Shown here: piece after piece, positions 1 to 8,873 of the stretch
How positions within the stretch are numbered: the stretch's first letter is position 1
Layout of the letters: every line of letters begins with the position of its first letter
NCBI GenBank assembly: GCA_946566685.1
Contig: CAMNXA010000014.1
Span: 1-64,000 of the forward strand
Origin: an uncultured Lachnospiraceae bacterium
Lineage (GTDB): Bacteria; Bacillota; Clostridia; Lachnospirales; Lachnospiraceae
Reading direction: 5' to 3'
DNA: 64,000 bases
Made by a program: the position numbers and the translations under genes
Notes under the pieces: model-generated
Database searches by the model: none
What the model was told of the DNA's origin: nothing
Seen by the model: only the letters and a program-made list of their open reading frames with translations

Positions 1-66
1 ACGCTACTTTTTTAATTGCTGTTTTCAAAGTGGAAATAAACTTTTCACTTCAGCACAATATCTATC

Positions 67-2151
67 TCAATTCTGGAACATATCCACAATCTGACGCAGT
101 TTCACCACATTCTCGGCATTGTTTTCCATCAGTTCCACATTCCCTTCGACCAGCTGGGATACATCCTGTGTCTTCTGCGCAATGCTTGTGATATTATGCG
201 CCGCCTCTCCCACTGTTGTCGTGATGCCATTGATGGAATCCGCTATCTCCACGATAGCCTCCAGCAGAGTATCCACCTCCTGGCCGATCGCTTTCATATT
301 GCCTTCAAATCCGGAAGCATCTTCGGTATACTTCTCCGCCACATCCATAAAGCCGCTGTAATCCCTGAGTACGGTCTCCTCCAGGAATGCCAGTGTCTCC
401 TGCATACAGGATTCCATATTCTTTACCGCCTGATTTACTTCGGTGGTGATACCATTGATATTGCCGACCGTAGAAGATGTCTGTGCCGCAAGTCCACCGA
501 TCTCATCCGCCACCACAGCAAACCCTTTGCCCGCTTCGCCGGCTCTGGCTGCCTCGATGGATGCATTTAAAGCAAGCAGATTGGTCTGGCTGGAAATATC
601 CAGAATCGACTGGGTGAGCTGGTTTATCTTCTCCACCGCCTTGGCCTGTTCCATGGCCGCCGCTGTCTTCTCCTGTACCGACCGATACATCTGGGTGGTC
701 TTATCCTGCGCCACGCCTGTGGTATTCTTCAGATTATCCGCACGCTGTTTGCTCTCTATGGAAGCCTTTTCTCCTTCTTTGGAATTATCCCGGATCGTCT
801 GTGCCCGTTCTTTTACCTGCGCCACCGTATTATTCACAGTCTCCATGGCCGCCGCGGTCTCTTCCATAGCCGCCGCAAGACCCTGTGTCGTTTCAGAGTT
901 TTCGCCGCTCATGATCTGTACCTGATCTGTAATGTTCGTAAGCTGTTTAAGCGTATCATCCAGATCGGAATGGGCTCTTTGGATATCCACCACCATAGTG
1001 CGCAGACTTGCCCGCATCTCCCGCAGAGAATTGGCCATGTTGCCGCTTTCATCCCTCCGCTTACAGAGTTTCTCGCTGTTCTCATTTTTCTGGAAATTAA
1101 ACTGGGCTGTTTTCTCCACAATCTCATTGATCTGGGTGATCGGTCTTGTGATCACACTGCCGATCACTGCCCCGATGACCACGGAAATACCCATCGCAAT
1201 AAACGCACCGCACAGAATCAACAGTACGATATGTGCCGCCGCACTCTTCAGTTCATCTTCCGGCGCCGTCATCACATACCGCATATTATTCCGCAGGGTC
1301 ATATAACACAATTCTTTGGCCTCTCCCTGGAACCGGTAGCTGAGTGCCGTTCTCTCCTTCGCAGGGTCGGTTAACGCCTGTTTCATACTCTCCGCGCCCT
1401 GCAGGCTGCCAATATCCGTCCCTGTCTCCAGATCCTTATGGTAGACGATATTGCCGTCTCCATTTGCCAGGAAAGCATAGCCGCTCTCAAACAGGCTGGC
1501 ACTGTCTATGGCATCCGTAAATTTGCCAAAATCAATATCCATACCGATGATGCCGATGGACTCGCCGTCAATAATGATTGGAATGACATAAGACACCATA
1601 TAGACATTGATATTGGAATTTAAATAGGGATCCATCCAAAGCGGCGCACCGTGCTGCACCGGTATGTAATACCAGCCCACATGCTCCAGATCACTGGGAT
1701 CATACATTGTAAAATCTGTGGGTGTTATACTGGTAAATTTTTCCCCATCACTGTTTCTGGTCAGGAAGACGCCGCTGTCCGGCTCTGTAAAATCCGGATT
1801 ATAACGGATGTAAGCCGTCAACGCACCCTCCGTATTACCGCCGATCTCATATAACATCTGTTCCATGATCACGGTAAAAGCATCCACATATGCTTTATCG
1901 GTTTTAAAAGCTTCCACATCAGTAAGCTGCTGCAATACTACGCTGTATGCCGTGTTGACAGACTGCTCCACCCGCTCCAGCTGAGCCTCCATCTGCGCTC
2001 CCTGATTTTCACAGACATACCGCATTTCCTCCTTGGAATCCTCGTATTCACTTTTGCCGGAATTGATGATACTGATTCCACCGCAAATCCCTGCTGATAA
2101 AAGAGAACATACCACTACTGTCAAAATAATCCTGGCCTTGATGCTTTTCAT
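67..2151 (-). CDS. Methyl-accepting chemotaxis protein (Cache-type sensor)
   Basis: This 694-residue transmembrane chemoreceptor probably binds a small extracellular ligand and controls CheA through CheW. An N-terminal membrane helix (about 7-29) is followed by an extracellular region of about 270 residues with double-Cache features (GIIGMDIDF, a repeated segment starting [14 protein letters not shown]), then a second helix near 305-330. A HAMP segment beginning at the ITRPI motif and a long coiled coil follow. The signalling hairpin carries the hallmark [20 protein letters not shown] and [11 protein letters not shown]. It is the last gene visible in the flbD-to-mcp unit, 22 bp after the MltG-like gene. 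The ATG has an AGGAGC site. The ligand cannot be named. The 66 bases after the stop hold a weak imperfect hairpin without a T-run, so I do not call a terminator. Confidence 0.95.
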   Translation of the reverse strand: MKSIKARIILTVVVCSLLSAGICGGISIINSGKSEYEDSKEEMRYVCENQGAQMEAQLERVEQSVNTAYSVVLQQLTDVEAFKTDKAYVDAFTVIMEQMLYEIGGNTEGALTAYIRYNPDFTEPDSGVFLTRNSDGEKFTSITPTDFTMYDPSDLEHVGWYYIPVQHGAPLWMDPYLNSNINVYMVSYVIPIIIDGESIGIIGMDIDFGKFTDAIDSASLFESGYAFLANGDGNIVYHKDLETGTDIGSLQGAESMKQALTDPAKERTALSYRFQGEAKELCYMTLRNNMRYVMTAPEDELKSAAAHIVLLILCGAFIAMGISVVIGAVIGSVITRPITQINEIVEKTAQFNFQKNENSEKLCKRRDESGNMANSLREMRASLRTMVVDIQRAHSDLDDTLKQLTNITDQVQIMSGENSETTQGLAAAMEETAAAMETVNNTVAQVKERAQTIRDNSKEGEKASIESKQRADNLKNTTGVAQDKTTQMYRSVQEKTAAAMEQAKAVEKINQLTQSILDISSQTNLLALNASIEAARAGEAGKGFAVVADEIGGLAAQTSSTVGNINGITTEVNQAVKNMESCMQETLAFLEETVLRDYSGFMDVAEKYTEDASGFEGNMKAIGQEVDTLLEAIVEIADSINGITTTVGEAAHNITSIAQKTQDVSQLVEGNVELMENNAENVVKLRQIVDMFQN

Positions 2152-2172
2152 AATGCCGCTCCTTTATACTGT

Positions 2173-2856
2173 TTATTCTTGTCCCGTTATGATCCTGGCA
2201 ATCTGCTCATCACTGGCATCTGCCGGTATGTGAAAAGTGCCGGTTCTGAGTTTCTTGTCATACCCCTTCTCACACAGATAAGTATCGAAAGTCTCCGCCG
2301 ACATGACCACACCTGCTTCTTTCAGCTTGCGCGCCACCGTATAGGAACCATCGCCGCTGACAACCGTGATGGTCTCTATCTTCACGGAAGAGGACGGGGT
2401 ATCGTCCTGTCTGGTCATCTCGTTCGTGTTTGCTTCCGGTGTCTCTTCGGAAGCCGGCTCCTCTGCCCCAGATTCTGTCCCCGGCACTTCTATTTCCACC
2501 GGTTTCGCCGATGATGGCAGTTCTTCCTCCGCTGGTTCCAGATCTTCTTCCTCTGCCGGTTCCACATCTTCTTCCGGCTGCGCCGGCTTACTTTCCGGTT
2601 CCTGCGTGACCGCCGGCAGTTGTGCCGGATCTATATCTTCTATATTCTGTTCTCCCTGCGTCTGCTCCTCATCGGCACCCATATCCGCCAGATAAGTATC
2701 CTCCGTCATGCCCAGTTCTTTGGCTCTTTGGATGATCTCCTCATCTGTCATTTCTCTGGGACCGGAGAGTGCAATTCCCATAATGACCGCCGTCACCACA
2801 ATACCGAGGCCGAGTCCCCGCAAATAATATTTCCGCTCCATATCGCACCTGCTCAT
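2173..2856 (-). CDS. Membrane-anchored protein with C-terminal MltG/YceG N-domain-like module
   Basis: 227 residues. A short basic N-terminus and one membrane helix (about 13-32) are followed by a long Glu/Pro/Ala-rich linker. A C-terminal module of about 65 residues contains VSGDGSYTVARKLKEAG and a RTGTFHIP segment, resembling the small N-terminal (LysM-like) part of endolytic transglycosylase MltG. The catalytic YceG domain itself is absent. Topology suggests an extracytoplasmic C-terminal module near peptidoglycan. It lies between the DUF6115-like gene and mcp, so it is probably co-expressed with the late flagellar genes. I infer a cell-wall-binding role for the module; nothing in the sequence shows enzymatic activity. 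An in-frame ATG five codons in (MERKYY) is an alternative start. Confidence 0.75.
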   Translation of the reverse strand: MSRCDMERKYYLRGLGLGIVVTAVIMGIALSGPREMTDEEIIQRAKELGMTEDTYLADMGADEEQTQGEQNIEDIDPAQLPAVTQEPESKPAQPEEDVEPAEEEDLEPAEEELPSSAKPVEIEVPGTESGAEEPASEETPEANTNEMTRQDDTPSSSVKIETITVVSGDGSYTVARKLKEAGVVMSAETFDTYLCEKGYDKKLRTGTFHIPADASDEQIARIITGQE

Positions 2857-2865
2857 CTGTCGTCC

Positions 2866-3978
2866 CTACACGCCTTCAAACAAATCTATGACCAGTTTCA
2901 CCTCACCGAGTCCCAGCCCCAGTTCTTTGGCGATCGCCATATTCGATTTACCTGCCTTATGCAGTTCTAAGATCCGTTCATTACTGTTGCGCCCGTTATC
3001 CTTGCCCTTGGCGAACTGAATCTCCACGCTGCGGGCATCCTCCGCAGGTTCCCTGCGAAATCCTCTTTTGGCCTTTGTCCTGCGTTTCAGGCTCTCCGGT
3101 TCCTCCTGTCTGGCACCGAATATTCCCATGCTGGCAAAAGCCTCGCTGGTCGTCATCTCCTGCTGCGGCGCCACATAATCGCCGTCAGGCTCATGAAGTA
3201 TCTCTACCCGCTTAGGGCGGATCGGCTGAAATTCTATCTCTTCCGGCTGTTCCTCCGCATCAAAACCGGACGCTGTCTCCTCTTCCGGCACCTTCCCCGG
3301 AATCTCTTCCACCGTCCTGTCATCACCAGTCAATGCCTGCACTTCCTGAAGCACATCCTGTCGGTATTCCCTTGCACTGTGAAGCGACAGCAGATCTGTC
3401 CTGGTATCCTGTACGGCACCCATCACAGATTCCACTGCTTCCTGTACAGCCTCTTGCGCCTGTCTGGCCGTATTTTCCGCCTCCTGCACCTTTAAGATTG
3501 CCGCCTCCGCAGCATCCTCCGCATCCTGTATCTTCTTTGCCGTCTCCTTTGCCGTGACTTCCGCATCTTTCACAGTCTGCCTGATCTCCTCAGACGCCTG
3601 CGTGGCCTCATTGATCGTCATCATCAGATTATCGTGTTTGTCATTCAGCATATCATAGAGAAACACGACTTCCTTATGGTTTTTATTGATTTCCTCAAGC
3701 ACGGTATCGGAATACTCATTCACCGCCATGATCTTCTCATTGGTCACACGCTCCATGGCGCGCTCCGTCTTTTCTATGGAATAGTTGATGGTCTCATCGA
3801 CAATGTCTGATATCTTTTCCCTGACATCCTTCACCTCAGCCTCCACCATTCTCCTGACTTCAGCCTCACTGATCAACTGCACTTCCTGACTGGTATCTTT
3901 CTTTCTGGCCGGCAGAAGATATCCCAACAGAAATACTCCTGCGCCAATGATGATCATAACGACCTCTATTACGCTCAT
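2866..3978 (-). CDS. Membrane-anchored coiled-coil protein, DUF6115-like, in the swrB position
   Basis: 370 residues. An N-terminal membrane helix (about 5-22) is followed by a very long charged coiled coil (about 30-210) rich in Glu, Lys and Ala. A disordered linker precedes a C-terminal helix-turn-helix-like segment, ILELHKAGKSNMAIAKELGL, with the GLGEVKLVIDLF ending I associate with DUF6115. In Bacillus subtilis the membrane-anchored SwrB, which promotes assembly of the early type III apparatus, follows sigD at the end of fla/che. This gene has the same topology and sits three genes after sigD. A SwrB-like function is inference from position and architecture, not from clear sequence identity. 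The 9-bp gap to the next gene indicates one transcript. Confidence 0.8.
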   Translation of the reverse strand: MSVIEVVMIIIGAGVFLLGYLLPARKKDTSQEVQLISEAEVRRMVEAEVKDVREKISDIVDETINYSIEKTERAMERVTNEKIMAVNEYSDTVLEEINKNHKEVVFLYDMLNDKHDNLMMTINEATQASEEIRQTVKDAEVTAKETAKKIQDAEDAAEAAILKVQEAENTARQAQEAVQEAVESVMGAVQDTRTDLLSLHSAREYRQDVLQEVQALTGDDRTVEEIPGKVPEEETASGFDAEEQPEEIEFQPIRPKRVEILHEPDGDYVAPQQEMTTSEAFASMGIFGARQEEPESLKRRTKAKRGFRREPAEDARSVEIQFAKGKDNGRNSNERILELHKAGKSNMAIAKELGLGLGEVKLVIDLFEGV

Positions 3979-4008
3979 GTTCTTTTCATTCCCTTCCGTA
4001 ATCCGACC

Positions 4009-4326
4009 CTATCTGGAAACATCGAAGGTACTCACTCCCTTCAGAAGTACCTTTCCATCGGCCTCTTTCCTTGCACCTTTCCTGCTTTTTCCGCCATCTC
4101 CATGATACTCGTTGCTTCCCTTGTCCTTGGCATCAAACTTACGCTCATGATACTCCGGCTGTTCCCCCTTATTGACGCGTTTGACCTGCTTCTCAACCTG
4201 CTTCGTCATCTGCTGCCCAAAGTTCGCCTGCTCTACCATACCCTTCGTATCATCATTGTGTTTGATCGTTGTATAATCCTGGGCCCTTGTAATCTGCCCC
4301 TGCAATTCTACAAATCCTATTGCCAT
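4009..4326 (-). CDS. Conserved hypothetical protein of clostridial fla/che operons
   Basis: 105 residues, strongly hydrophilic, with no membrane segment. The N-terminus (GFVELQGQITRAQDYTTIKH) and the central NEYHGDGGKSRK motif match a small family I recall downstream of fapA in clostridial motility operons; it has no assigned function. The C-terminal third is very basic, ending VLLKGVSTFDVSR. Many Lys/Arg/Gln residues and no hydrophobic core suggest an intrinsically disordered or partner-dependent protein. It sits 55 bp after the FapA-like gene and 31 bp before the DUF6115-like gene, so it is almost certainly part of the operon. No function is proposed. Confidence 0.75.
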   Translation of the reverse strand: MAIGFVELQGQITRAQDYTTIKHNDDTKGMVEQANFGQQMTKQVEKQVKRVNKGEQPEYHERKFDAKDKGSNEYHGDGGKSRKGARKEADGKVLLKGVSTFDVSR

Positions 4327-4380
4327 CCCCTGTCACCCCTTCTTCCTAATCGAACGAAACTCGATTTTGACATTGCTTTC

Positions 4381-5970
4381 TTAAAACGGCTTCATCTTTA
4401 CATCGCCTCTTTCCCTGACGAAACGACAGTAATGAGAGGGCTTCTGTACGATCATCGAGACATCGCCAATACAGATCCTGGTACCCGGATAGACCACTCC
4501 TTTGACTCGTACTACCGTGTCTGCCGGATCTCCTGCCTGCTCCTCCAGTTCATGTAATTCCTTATTCGCTTCCTCAAGCGCTCTGGTCTTCTGCTCATTG
4601 GCCAGCACCAGTGACTGTACATATTTTATCTGTTCATCGCTCAATCTTGCACCCTGGGCTAGTTTCTGTTTGGTGGACAACAGGATCGGCTGTACCATCT
4701 GCAATGTTTTCATATCTTCATTGATCTGCTGTTGCAGCTGTTTGATCCGTTCTTTGATCGCAGGATCCGCACCGACTTCAATGATCGTATCGGCACCCAT
4801 CTCAGATCCTAATGTCTTCACATTGACGCTCCCTGTGGCACAGACTCTGCCGCCGGTGATAAACCCGCGCTTTCCGTCCACATTCACTTCCCCGCCCGCT
4901 GAAATCCTGCTATGCAGGATCGATTCGGAACTTATATATCCTTTCGCCTCAGCGGTGACATTTTCAAGAAACTTGGACACAATATTTCCTTCTGCCCTGA
5001 GCACACCCTTTCCCATGCCGTTCATGCCCCTGGTGATAATGATATTGCCGCCCGCCTCCAGAACCGCACCTTCCACAACACCTTTCACCATGATGTCGCC
5101 CTTGGCCTTTACCTGGAAATTCGTGGAAACATTGCCGTTAATCTGCACATTCCCATCATAATCGATATTGCCTGTGGAATTGTCCACGTTCTCCACCGAC
5201 AACTCATCGGACACAAAAATTGCGCCATCCACCAGTTCTACATGACCGTCAACCATGGAATACAGCGTCAGGCCGTCCTCAGATTTTTCAATATTATGAC
5301 CATAATTAAAAGTTACATTCTTCACCTCCGCAGGCATAATCTTATCACCCATAATGGTACTGCCTGCTACTCCCGGCTGTGCCGGATGAAGAACCGCCAG
5401 TTCATCGCCCTTGCTGCAATGATTTAGTATATTCAAATGAAAAAAATCTACACTGCCGTCTTCGTTTAAAGTCGGCTTTGCCTTCTTATCCGTATTAAAT
5501 TTATATTCGATATATGCGTCTTTACCCTGTACAGGCGCTTTGCCCTCCACCACCAGGATCTCCTCGCAATACCGTCTCTTTTGGAAAAACTTAATTACTT
5601 CTTCCTTTTTAAGACCACACTTGATGCCGCGCAGACTAAGGTCATGCACAAATTCCTGGGGCGTCATATTCTCACCACCCACAGAAGCCGCATAGAACTT
5701 AGCATAAGCCTGCATTTTATCAGGCGTAATCGTCAGTTTATAACATTCTCTCTCCGGATATCTCGTCTGTGTGTTCAGAAGGATTTCCGTCTCCTCTTTT
5801 TCTGCTGTCTCCAACGCCTTCCTGATTGCTGGCAGGTCACAGGCATACTCCTTCATGGTAAGATATTCAGCCACATCGTTGATATCGACAGGTTTTCCCC
5901 CCTCCGTTGGAGGAAATATCCTGAGCGCTGACATTTTCTCTCCATTTACCAATCTGAAATAACCGTTCAT
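4381..5970 (-). CDS. FapA/DUF342 family protein
   Basis: About 529 residues, of the flagellar assembly protein A (DUF342) family. The N-terminal half carries the conserved region ending in HPAQPGVAGSTIMG. The middle is a right-handed beta-helix-like series of short Gly-rich repeats (GNVSTNFQVKAKGDIMVKG, VLEAGGNIIITRGMNG). A C-terminal coiled coil (about 405-485) and a small beta tail follow. The family is linked to cell-envelope or motility regulation; molecular activity is not established. It starts 8 bp after sigD, so translation is probably coupled. The ORF track begins at a GTG at 5976; I prefer the ATG two codons later because an AGGGGTG site precedes it. Confidence is high for family, low for function. 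Confidence 0.9.
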   Translation of the reverse strand: MNGYFRLVNGEKMSALRIFPPTEGGKPVDINDVAEYLTMKEYACDLPAIRKALETAEKEETEILLNTQTRYPERECYKLTITPDKMQAYAKFYAASVGGENMTPQEFVHDLSLRGIKCGLKKEEVIKFFQKRRYCEEILVVEGKAPVQGKDAYIEYKFNTDKKAKPTLNEDGSVDFFHLNILNHCSKGDELAVLHPAQPGVAGSTIMGDKIMPAEVKNVTFNYGHNIEKSEDGLTLYSMVDGHVELVDGAIFVSDELSVENVDNSTGNIDYDGNVQINGNVSTNFQVKAKGDIMVKGVVEGAVLEAGGNIIITRGMNGMGKGVLRAEGNIVSKFLENVTAEAKGYISSESILHSRISAGGEVNVDGKRGFITGGRVCATGSVNVKTLGSEMGADTIIEVGADPAIKERIKQLQQQINEDMKTLQMVQPILLSTKQKLAQGARLSDEQIKYVQSLVLANEQKTRALEEANKELHELEEQAGDPADTVVRVKGVVYPGTRICIGDVSMIVQKPSHYCRFVRERGDVKMKPF

Positions 5971-5978
5971 ACACACCC

Positions 5979-6764
5979 CTATTTTCTTCCGTCAGCATCC
6001 GTTAGTATCCCGATATATTTGCCAAGCCGACCACGCATCTTCTGCAAAGCCCTGGTGTGCAGCTGGGATATCCTGGATTCAGACACTTCCAGGATATTAC
6101 TGATTTCCTTTAATGTCAGTTCCTCATAATAATATAATACAATGACTTTACGTTCTTTCTCTGTCAACAGTTCGAGTGCTTCCGCCAGAATCTTTTTCAA
6201 TTCCTCTTTTTCCAGGATCTCCTCCGGCGAACCAAACTGGGAACTCTTGGAATGACTTGCCTCGTTAGACAGTTCACTCCCCTGTTCCAGGAATTCATTG
6301 AGAGACACCACATTGGTAATCTTCATCTGCGACTGCCAATCCAGATACTCATCGCCTGTAATCCCCAGGCTTTCTGCGATCTCCTCATCGGTAGCGCTCC
6401 TGCCATATTTGGCTTCAATCTCCTTGATGGCCGCATCTATCTTCTTCTGCTTCTGCCTGATCGTGCGCGGGATCCAGTCCATCTTACGGATCTGATCCAG
6501 AATGGCTCCCCGGATCCGCAGACTTGCATAAGTCTCAAACTTAACATCCTTGAGGCAATCAAACTTGTCAATTGCATCGATCAGCCCAAAAATCCCGTAA
6601 CTGACCAGATCCTCATACTCTACATTGTATCCCAGATACATGCTGAGACGCCCGGCAACCACCTTCACGAGCGGGGCATATTCCAATATAATGTTTTCCC
6701 TTATCTCGGGAGACTTCGTCCTCCCATAGTCCTCCCAGAGTTTCTTTCTGCCTGCCTCGTCCAT
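5979..6764 (-). CDS. sigD: RNA polymerase sigma factor for motility (FliA/WhiG/SigD family)
   Basis: 261 residues, the normal length for the sigma-28 family. Region 2 (about 20-90) includes YNVEYEDLVSYGIFGLIDAI and FETYASLRIRGAILDQIR, the latter typical of FliA/SigD. Region 3 holds IDAAIKEIEAKYGRSATDEE. Region 4 ends with the helix-turn-helix LTLKEISNILEVSESRISQL. It should direct core polymerase to late flagellar, chemoreceptor and flagellin promoters. Its place near the end of the long operon means its level reports progress through the transcript, as in Bacillus. The anti-sigma factor gene flgM is not in this window. It is preceded by a small membrane protein gene (8 bp) and followed by fapA (8 bp). 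Confidence 0.97.
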   Translation of the reverse strand: MDEAGRKKLWEDYGRTKSPEIRENIILEYAPLVKVVAGRLSMYLGYNVEYEDLVSYGIFGLIDAIDKFDCLKDVKFETYASLRIRGAILDQIRKMDWIPRTIRQKQKKIDAAIKEIEAKYGRSATDEEIAESLGITGDEYLDWQSQMKITNVVSLNEFLEQGSELSNEASHSKSSQFGSPEEILEKEELKKILAEALELLTEKERKVIVLYYYEELTLKEISNILEVSESRISQLHTRALQKMRGRLGKYIGILTDADGRK

Positions 6765-6772
6765 ATTGGCTC

Positions 6773-7207
6773 CTACTCATCTTTTTTATTTGTCGCTGCT
6801 TTCCTCGGCGCATCCTGCTCAGAAGGATCTTTCTCTATCACTTCGCCCTCTTCCATGTGGGCCTCTTCAATCTGTCTCTCAAAACGATCCAGCATAGTTT
6901 GCAAAACGCATCCCGCGAAATAAAATCCGACCAGTACACACAAAAGTATGATCAACATGGTCTTCAGATCATAATGCAGAATGCGCATTGTAATACTGGT
7001 AATCGCCCCGGCAAGAAGCATCACAAAAGGAGGGATCAGTCTGCGCTTCTTCGCTCTCGCCTGTCTCTCTTCTTCCTCCCTTTTTTCTCTTGCCTCTCTC
7101 TGCGCCGCACTCTCCGGTTCCTGCTGTTCCCCTTCTTCTTCCGGCGCATCATCAGGTTGTTCCCTGATATTCTCTTCTTCCCTGGTGTTTGTCTCTTCCC
7201 AATCCAC
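6773..7207 (-). CDS. Small membrane protein between cheD and sigD
   Basis: 144 residues with a distinctive charge pattern. The first 55 residues are almost all Glu, Arg, Gln and Lys; then two membrane helices (about 56-75 and 82-105) enclose a short turn; the tail is again highly charged. I do not recognise a named family. The two-helix hairpin with both termini probably cytoplasmic resembles small membrane proteins seen between cheD and sigD in other clostridial fla/che operons. It begins 35 bp after cheD and ends 8 bp before sigD, so it is translated from the same message. The low-complexity acidic N-terminus is the only oddity. Confidence 0.75.
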   Translation of the reverse strand: MDWEETNTREEENIREQPDDAPEEEGEQQEPESAAQREAREKREEEERQARAKKRRLIPPFVMLLAGAITSITMRILHYDLKTMLIILLCVLVGFYFAGCVLQTMLDRFERQIEEAHMEEGEVIEKDPSEQDAPRKAATNKKDE

Positions 7208-7242
7208 CCTATCAATCCTTCCACTGTATACTCTTCATCCGG

Positions 7243-7728
7243 TCAGATCTTATACTCCGCCTTGCCTACCGCACGGATCACGAAGTCTCCCGTTTCCGGA
7301 TGAAAAATAACAGTCCTTCCAAAATTCTTCCCTGTGTCTTCCGCCAGGATCGGAATCCGCAGCTGCGCCAGTTTTCTCTTGGTCGCTTCCACATTCCGTT
7401 CTCCCACACGAACCATCTCGCTTTTGCTCTGAAATCCGAACATCTGCGCACCACCTGCGATCTTGGCTACCAGACGGTTCCTGTCGGCGCCCTTCCTGAC
7501 TACCTGCTTGACCAATTCCTCTATCCCTGTATCTGCAAACTTAGGAATATTGGAATTATTACGGATCGTTGTGCTGTCCGGAAGCATGATATGCGCCAGA
7601 CCGCCAATTTTCGTAACCGGATCACGAATCGCAATCCCGACACAGGATCCCAGCCCCAGCGTTGTAATAGTGTCAGGGCTGACGCACACATTCAAATCAG
7701 CCATTCCGACCTTTATCTCTCTTCCCAT
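7243..7728 (-). CDS. cheD: Chemoreceptor glutamine deamidase CheD
   Basis: 161 residues, full length for CheD. The enzyme deamidates glutamines on chemoreceptors and, in Bacillus-type systems, binds CheC to tune receptor activity. The catalytic Cys lies in GLGSCVGIAIRDP and the His in GLAHIMLP; TIRNNSNIPKFADTGI and AKIAGGAQMFGF are further family motifs. It follows cheC by 44 bp, the usual order, and both proteins together with FliY indicate the three-part adaptation system of Firmicutes. An AGGAG-like site precedes the ATG. No oddities. Confidence 0.97.
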   Translation of the reverse strand: MGREIKVGMADLNVCVSPDTITTLGLGSCVGIAIRDPVTKIGGLAHIMLPDSTTIRNNSNIPKFADTGIEELVKQVVRKGADRNRLVAKIAGGAQMFGFQSKSEMVRVGERNVEATKRKLAQLRIPILAEDTGKNFGRTVIFHPETGDFVIRAVGKAEYKI

Positions 7729-7772
7729 ATTACCGCTTTCTCCTGTTTACACATATACTCGATAATCCAAAA

Positions 7773-8390
7773 TCAAACTGTAATTCCCAGAGCAGCCAAT
7801 ATTCTGCCATAGGACTCCAGATCCGGAATCAAAATGAAATACCCATCCAGAACCATTTCATCAAAGAACTGTGTCTGTATCAATAATATTCTGTCTCCAA
7901 GGGCACCGAACTCGATCGCCGGCACGCTTAAGATTGCTCCCGCCATATCCACGCACAGATCCGGGACTGACGGAAAGATTGACAGATTTGTGATACTGGA
8001 CAGGGAATTGAGGTAGGCTCCCGTTATGATATTACCTACCTCCTTCAGCGCGGAGAACTCCATCTCCGTAAACTCCTCGCCTTCCGATTCCATTCCCATC
8101 AGTTTTCCCACCAGATGTTTCGCAGCGAGTTTTTCCAGAAGGAACATGATACTGCCTGTAATATCGCCTTCAATTCCCAGATAGATACCAGCCATAACCA
8201 GTTCTTCACCGCCCATGGTCTCTCCCAGTTCCTTAAATTCCAGAAGTCTGACCTGCGGGACCGCCATATCCACCTTACACTGCATCATCTGCGCCAGCGC
8301 AGTCGTTGCATTGCCGGCGCCAATATTGCCTAATTCTTTCAAGACGTCAAAATACTCATTTGACATTTCTTCTAAGGAAATTTCACCCAC
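7773..8390 (-). CDS. cheC: CheY-P phosphatase CheC
   Basis: 205 residues. It contains the two quasi-symmetric active-site motifs of the CheC/CheX/FliY family: LKELGNIGAGNATTALAQM near the N-terminus and LKEVGNIITGAYLNSLS in the middle, each with the Glu and Asn needed for dephosphorylating CheY-P. With both sites intact it should be an active phosphatase, stimulated by CheD. Between cheW (11 bp upstream) and cheD (44 bp downstream) it follows the Bacillus order. FliY in this window is a second CheC-type phosphatase, so signal removal probably takes place both in the cytoplasm and at the switch. Confidence 0.97.
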   Translation of the reverse strand: MGEISLEEMSNEYFDVLKELGNIGAGNATTALAQMMQCKVDMAVPQVRLLEFKELGETMGGEELVMAGIYLGIEGDITGSIMFLLEKLAAKHLVGKLMGMESEGEEFTEMEFSALKEVGNIITGAYLNSLSSITNLSIFPSVPDLCVDMAGAILSVPAIEFGALGDRILLIQTQFFDEMVLDGYFILIPDLESYGRILAALGITV

Positions 8391-8401
8391 TCTGTTTCCT
8401 C

Positions 8402-8854
8402 CTATATGCCTTCTAATACTACTGAATTCAAATCCAGCAATGAAATCAGTCCGCCTTCACATTTACCAACTCCACATAAGAAGCTTGCCTTCTCATCCTT
8501 GGAATCATAAGCCATCTTCTCAATGTTTTCGTTCTCTAAGGTCACGACCTCTTTGACTTCATCAACGATCACACCAATTGTACCATGCTGCTCCAGCTTC
8601 AGGATAATGATCCGGCTGGACTTCGTCTCCACATCCGCTTCCAATCCCATCTTGATCCGTATGCTCATGACCGGGATCACCTCACCACGCAGATTGATCA
8701 CGCCCTTCAGATAAGCATCTACCTTAGGCACTCTGGTGATATGCTGCATCCTTACAATATTATCAATATATTTGATATCGATCCCATACTGCTCTTCCCC
8801 CAGCTTGATGACGATGAACTGTGTGGTCGCTCCAACTGCTTTTAATTCTTCCAT
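8402..8854 (-). CDS. cheW: Chemotaxis coupling protein CheW
   Basis: 150 residues, a single CheW (SH3-like double barrel) domain that links chemoreceptor tips to the CheA P5 domain. Family features are FIVIKLGEEQYGIDIKYI, the TRVPKVDAYLKGVINLRGE core and IIILKLEQHGTIGVIVDEV. The Arg in the NLRGEVIPV turn is the conserved receptor-contact residue. It follows cheA by 19 bp with a GGAGG site and precedes cheC by 11 bp. The gene looks intact and is the only stand-alone CheW in this window. Confidence 0.97.
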   Translation of the reverse strand: MEELKAVGATTQFIVIKLGEEQYGIDIKYIDNIVRMQHITRVPKVDAYLKGVINLRGEVIPVMSIRIKMGLEADVETKSSRIIILKLEQHGTIGVIVDEVKEVVTLENENIEKMAYDSKDEKASFLCGVGKCEGGLISLLDLNSVVLEGI

Positions 8855-8873
8855 AGCCTGTTCCTCCCTCTTC

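Noticed and set aside
1-66. Terminator after mcp
   Set aside because: Only an imperfect TGCTG...CAGCA hairpin and no T-run on the minus strand; the transcript may continue beyond the window.
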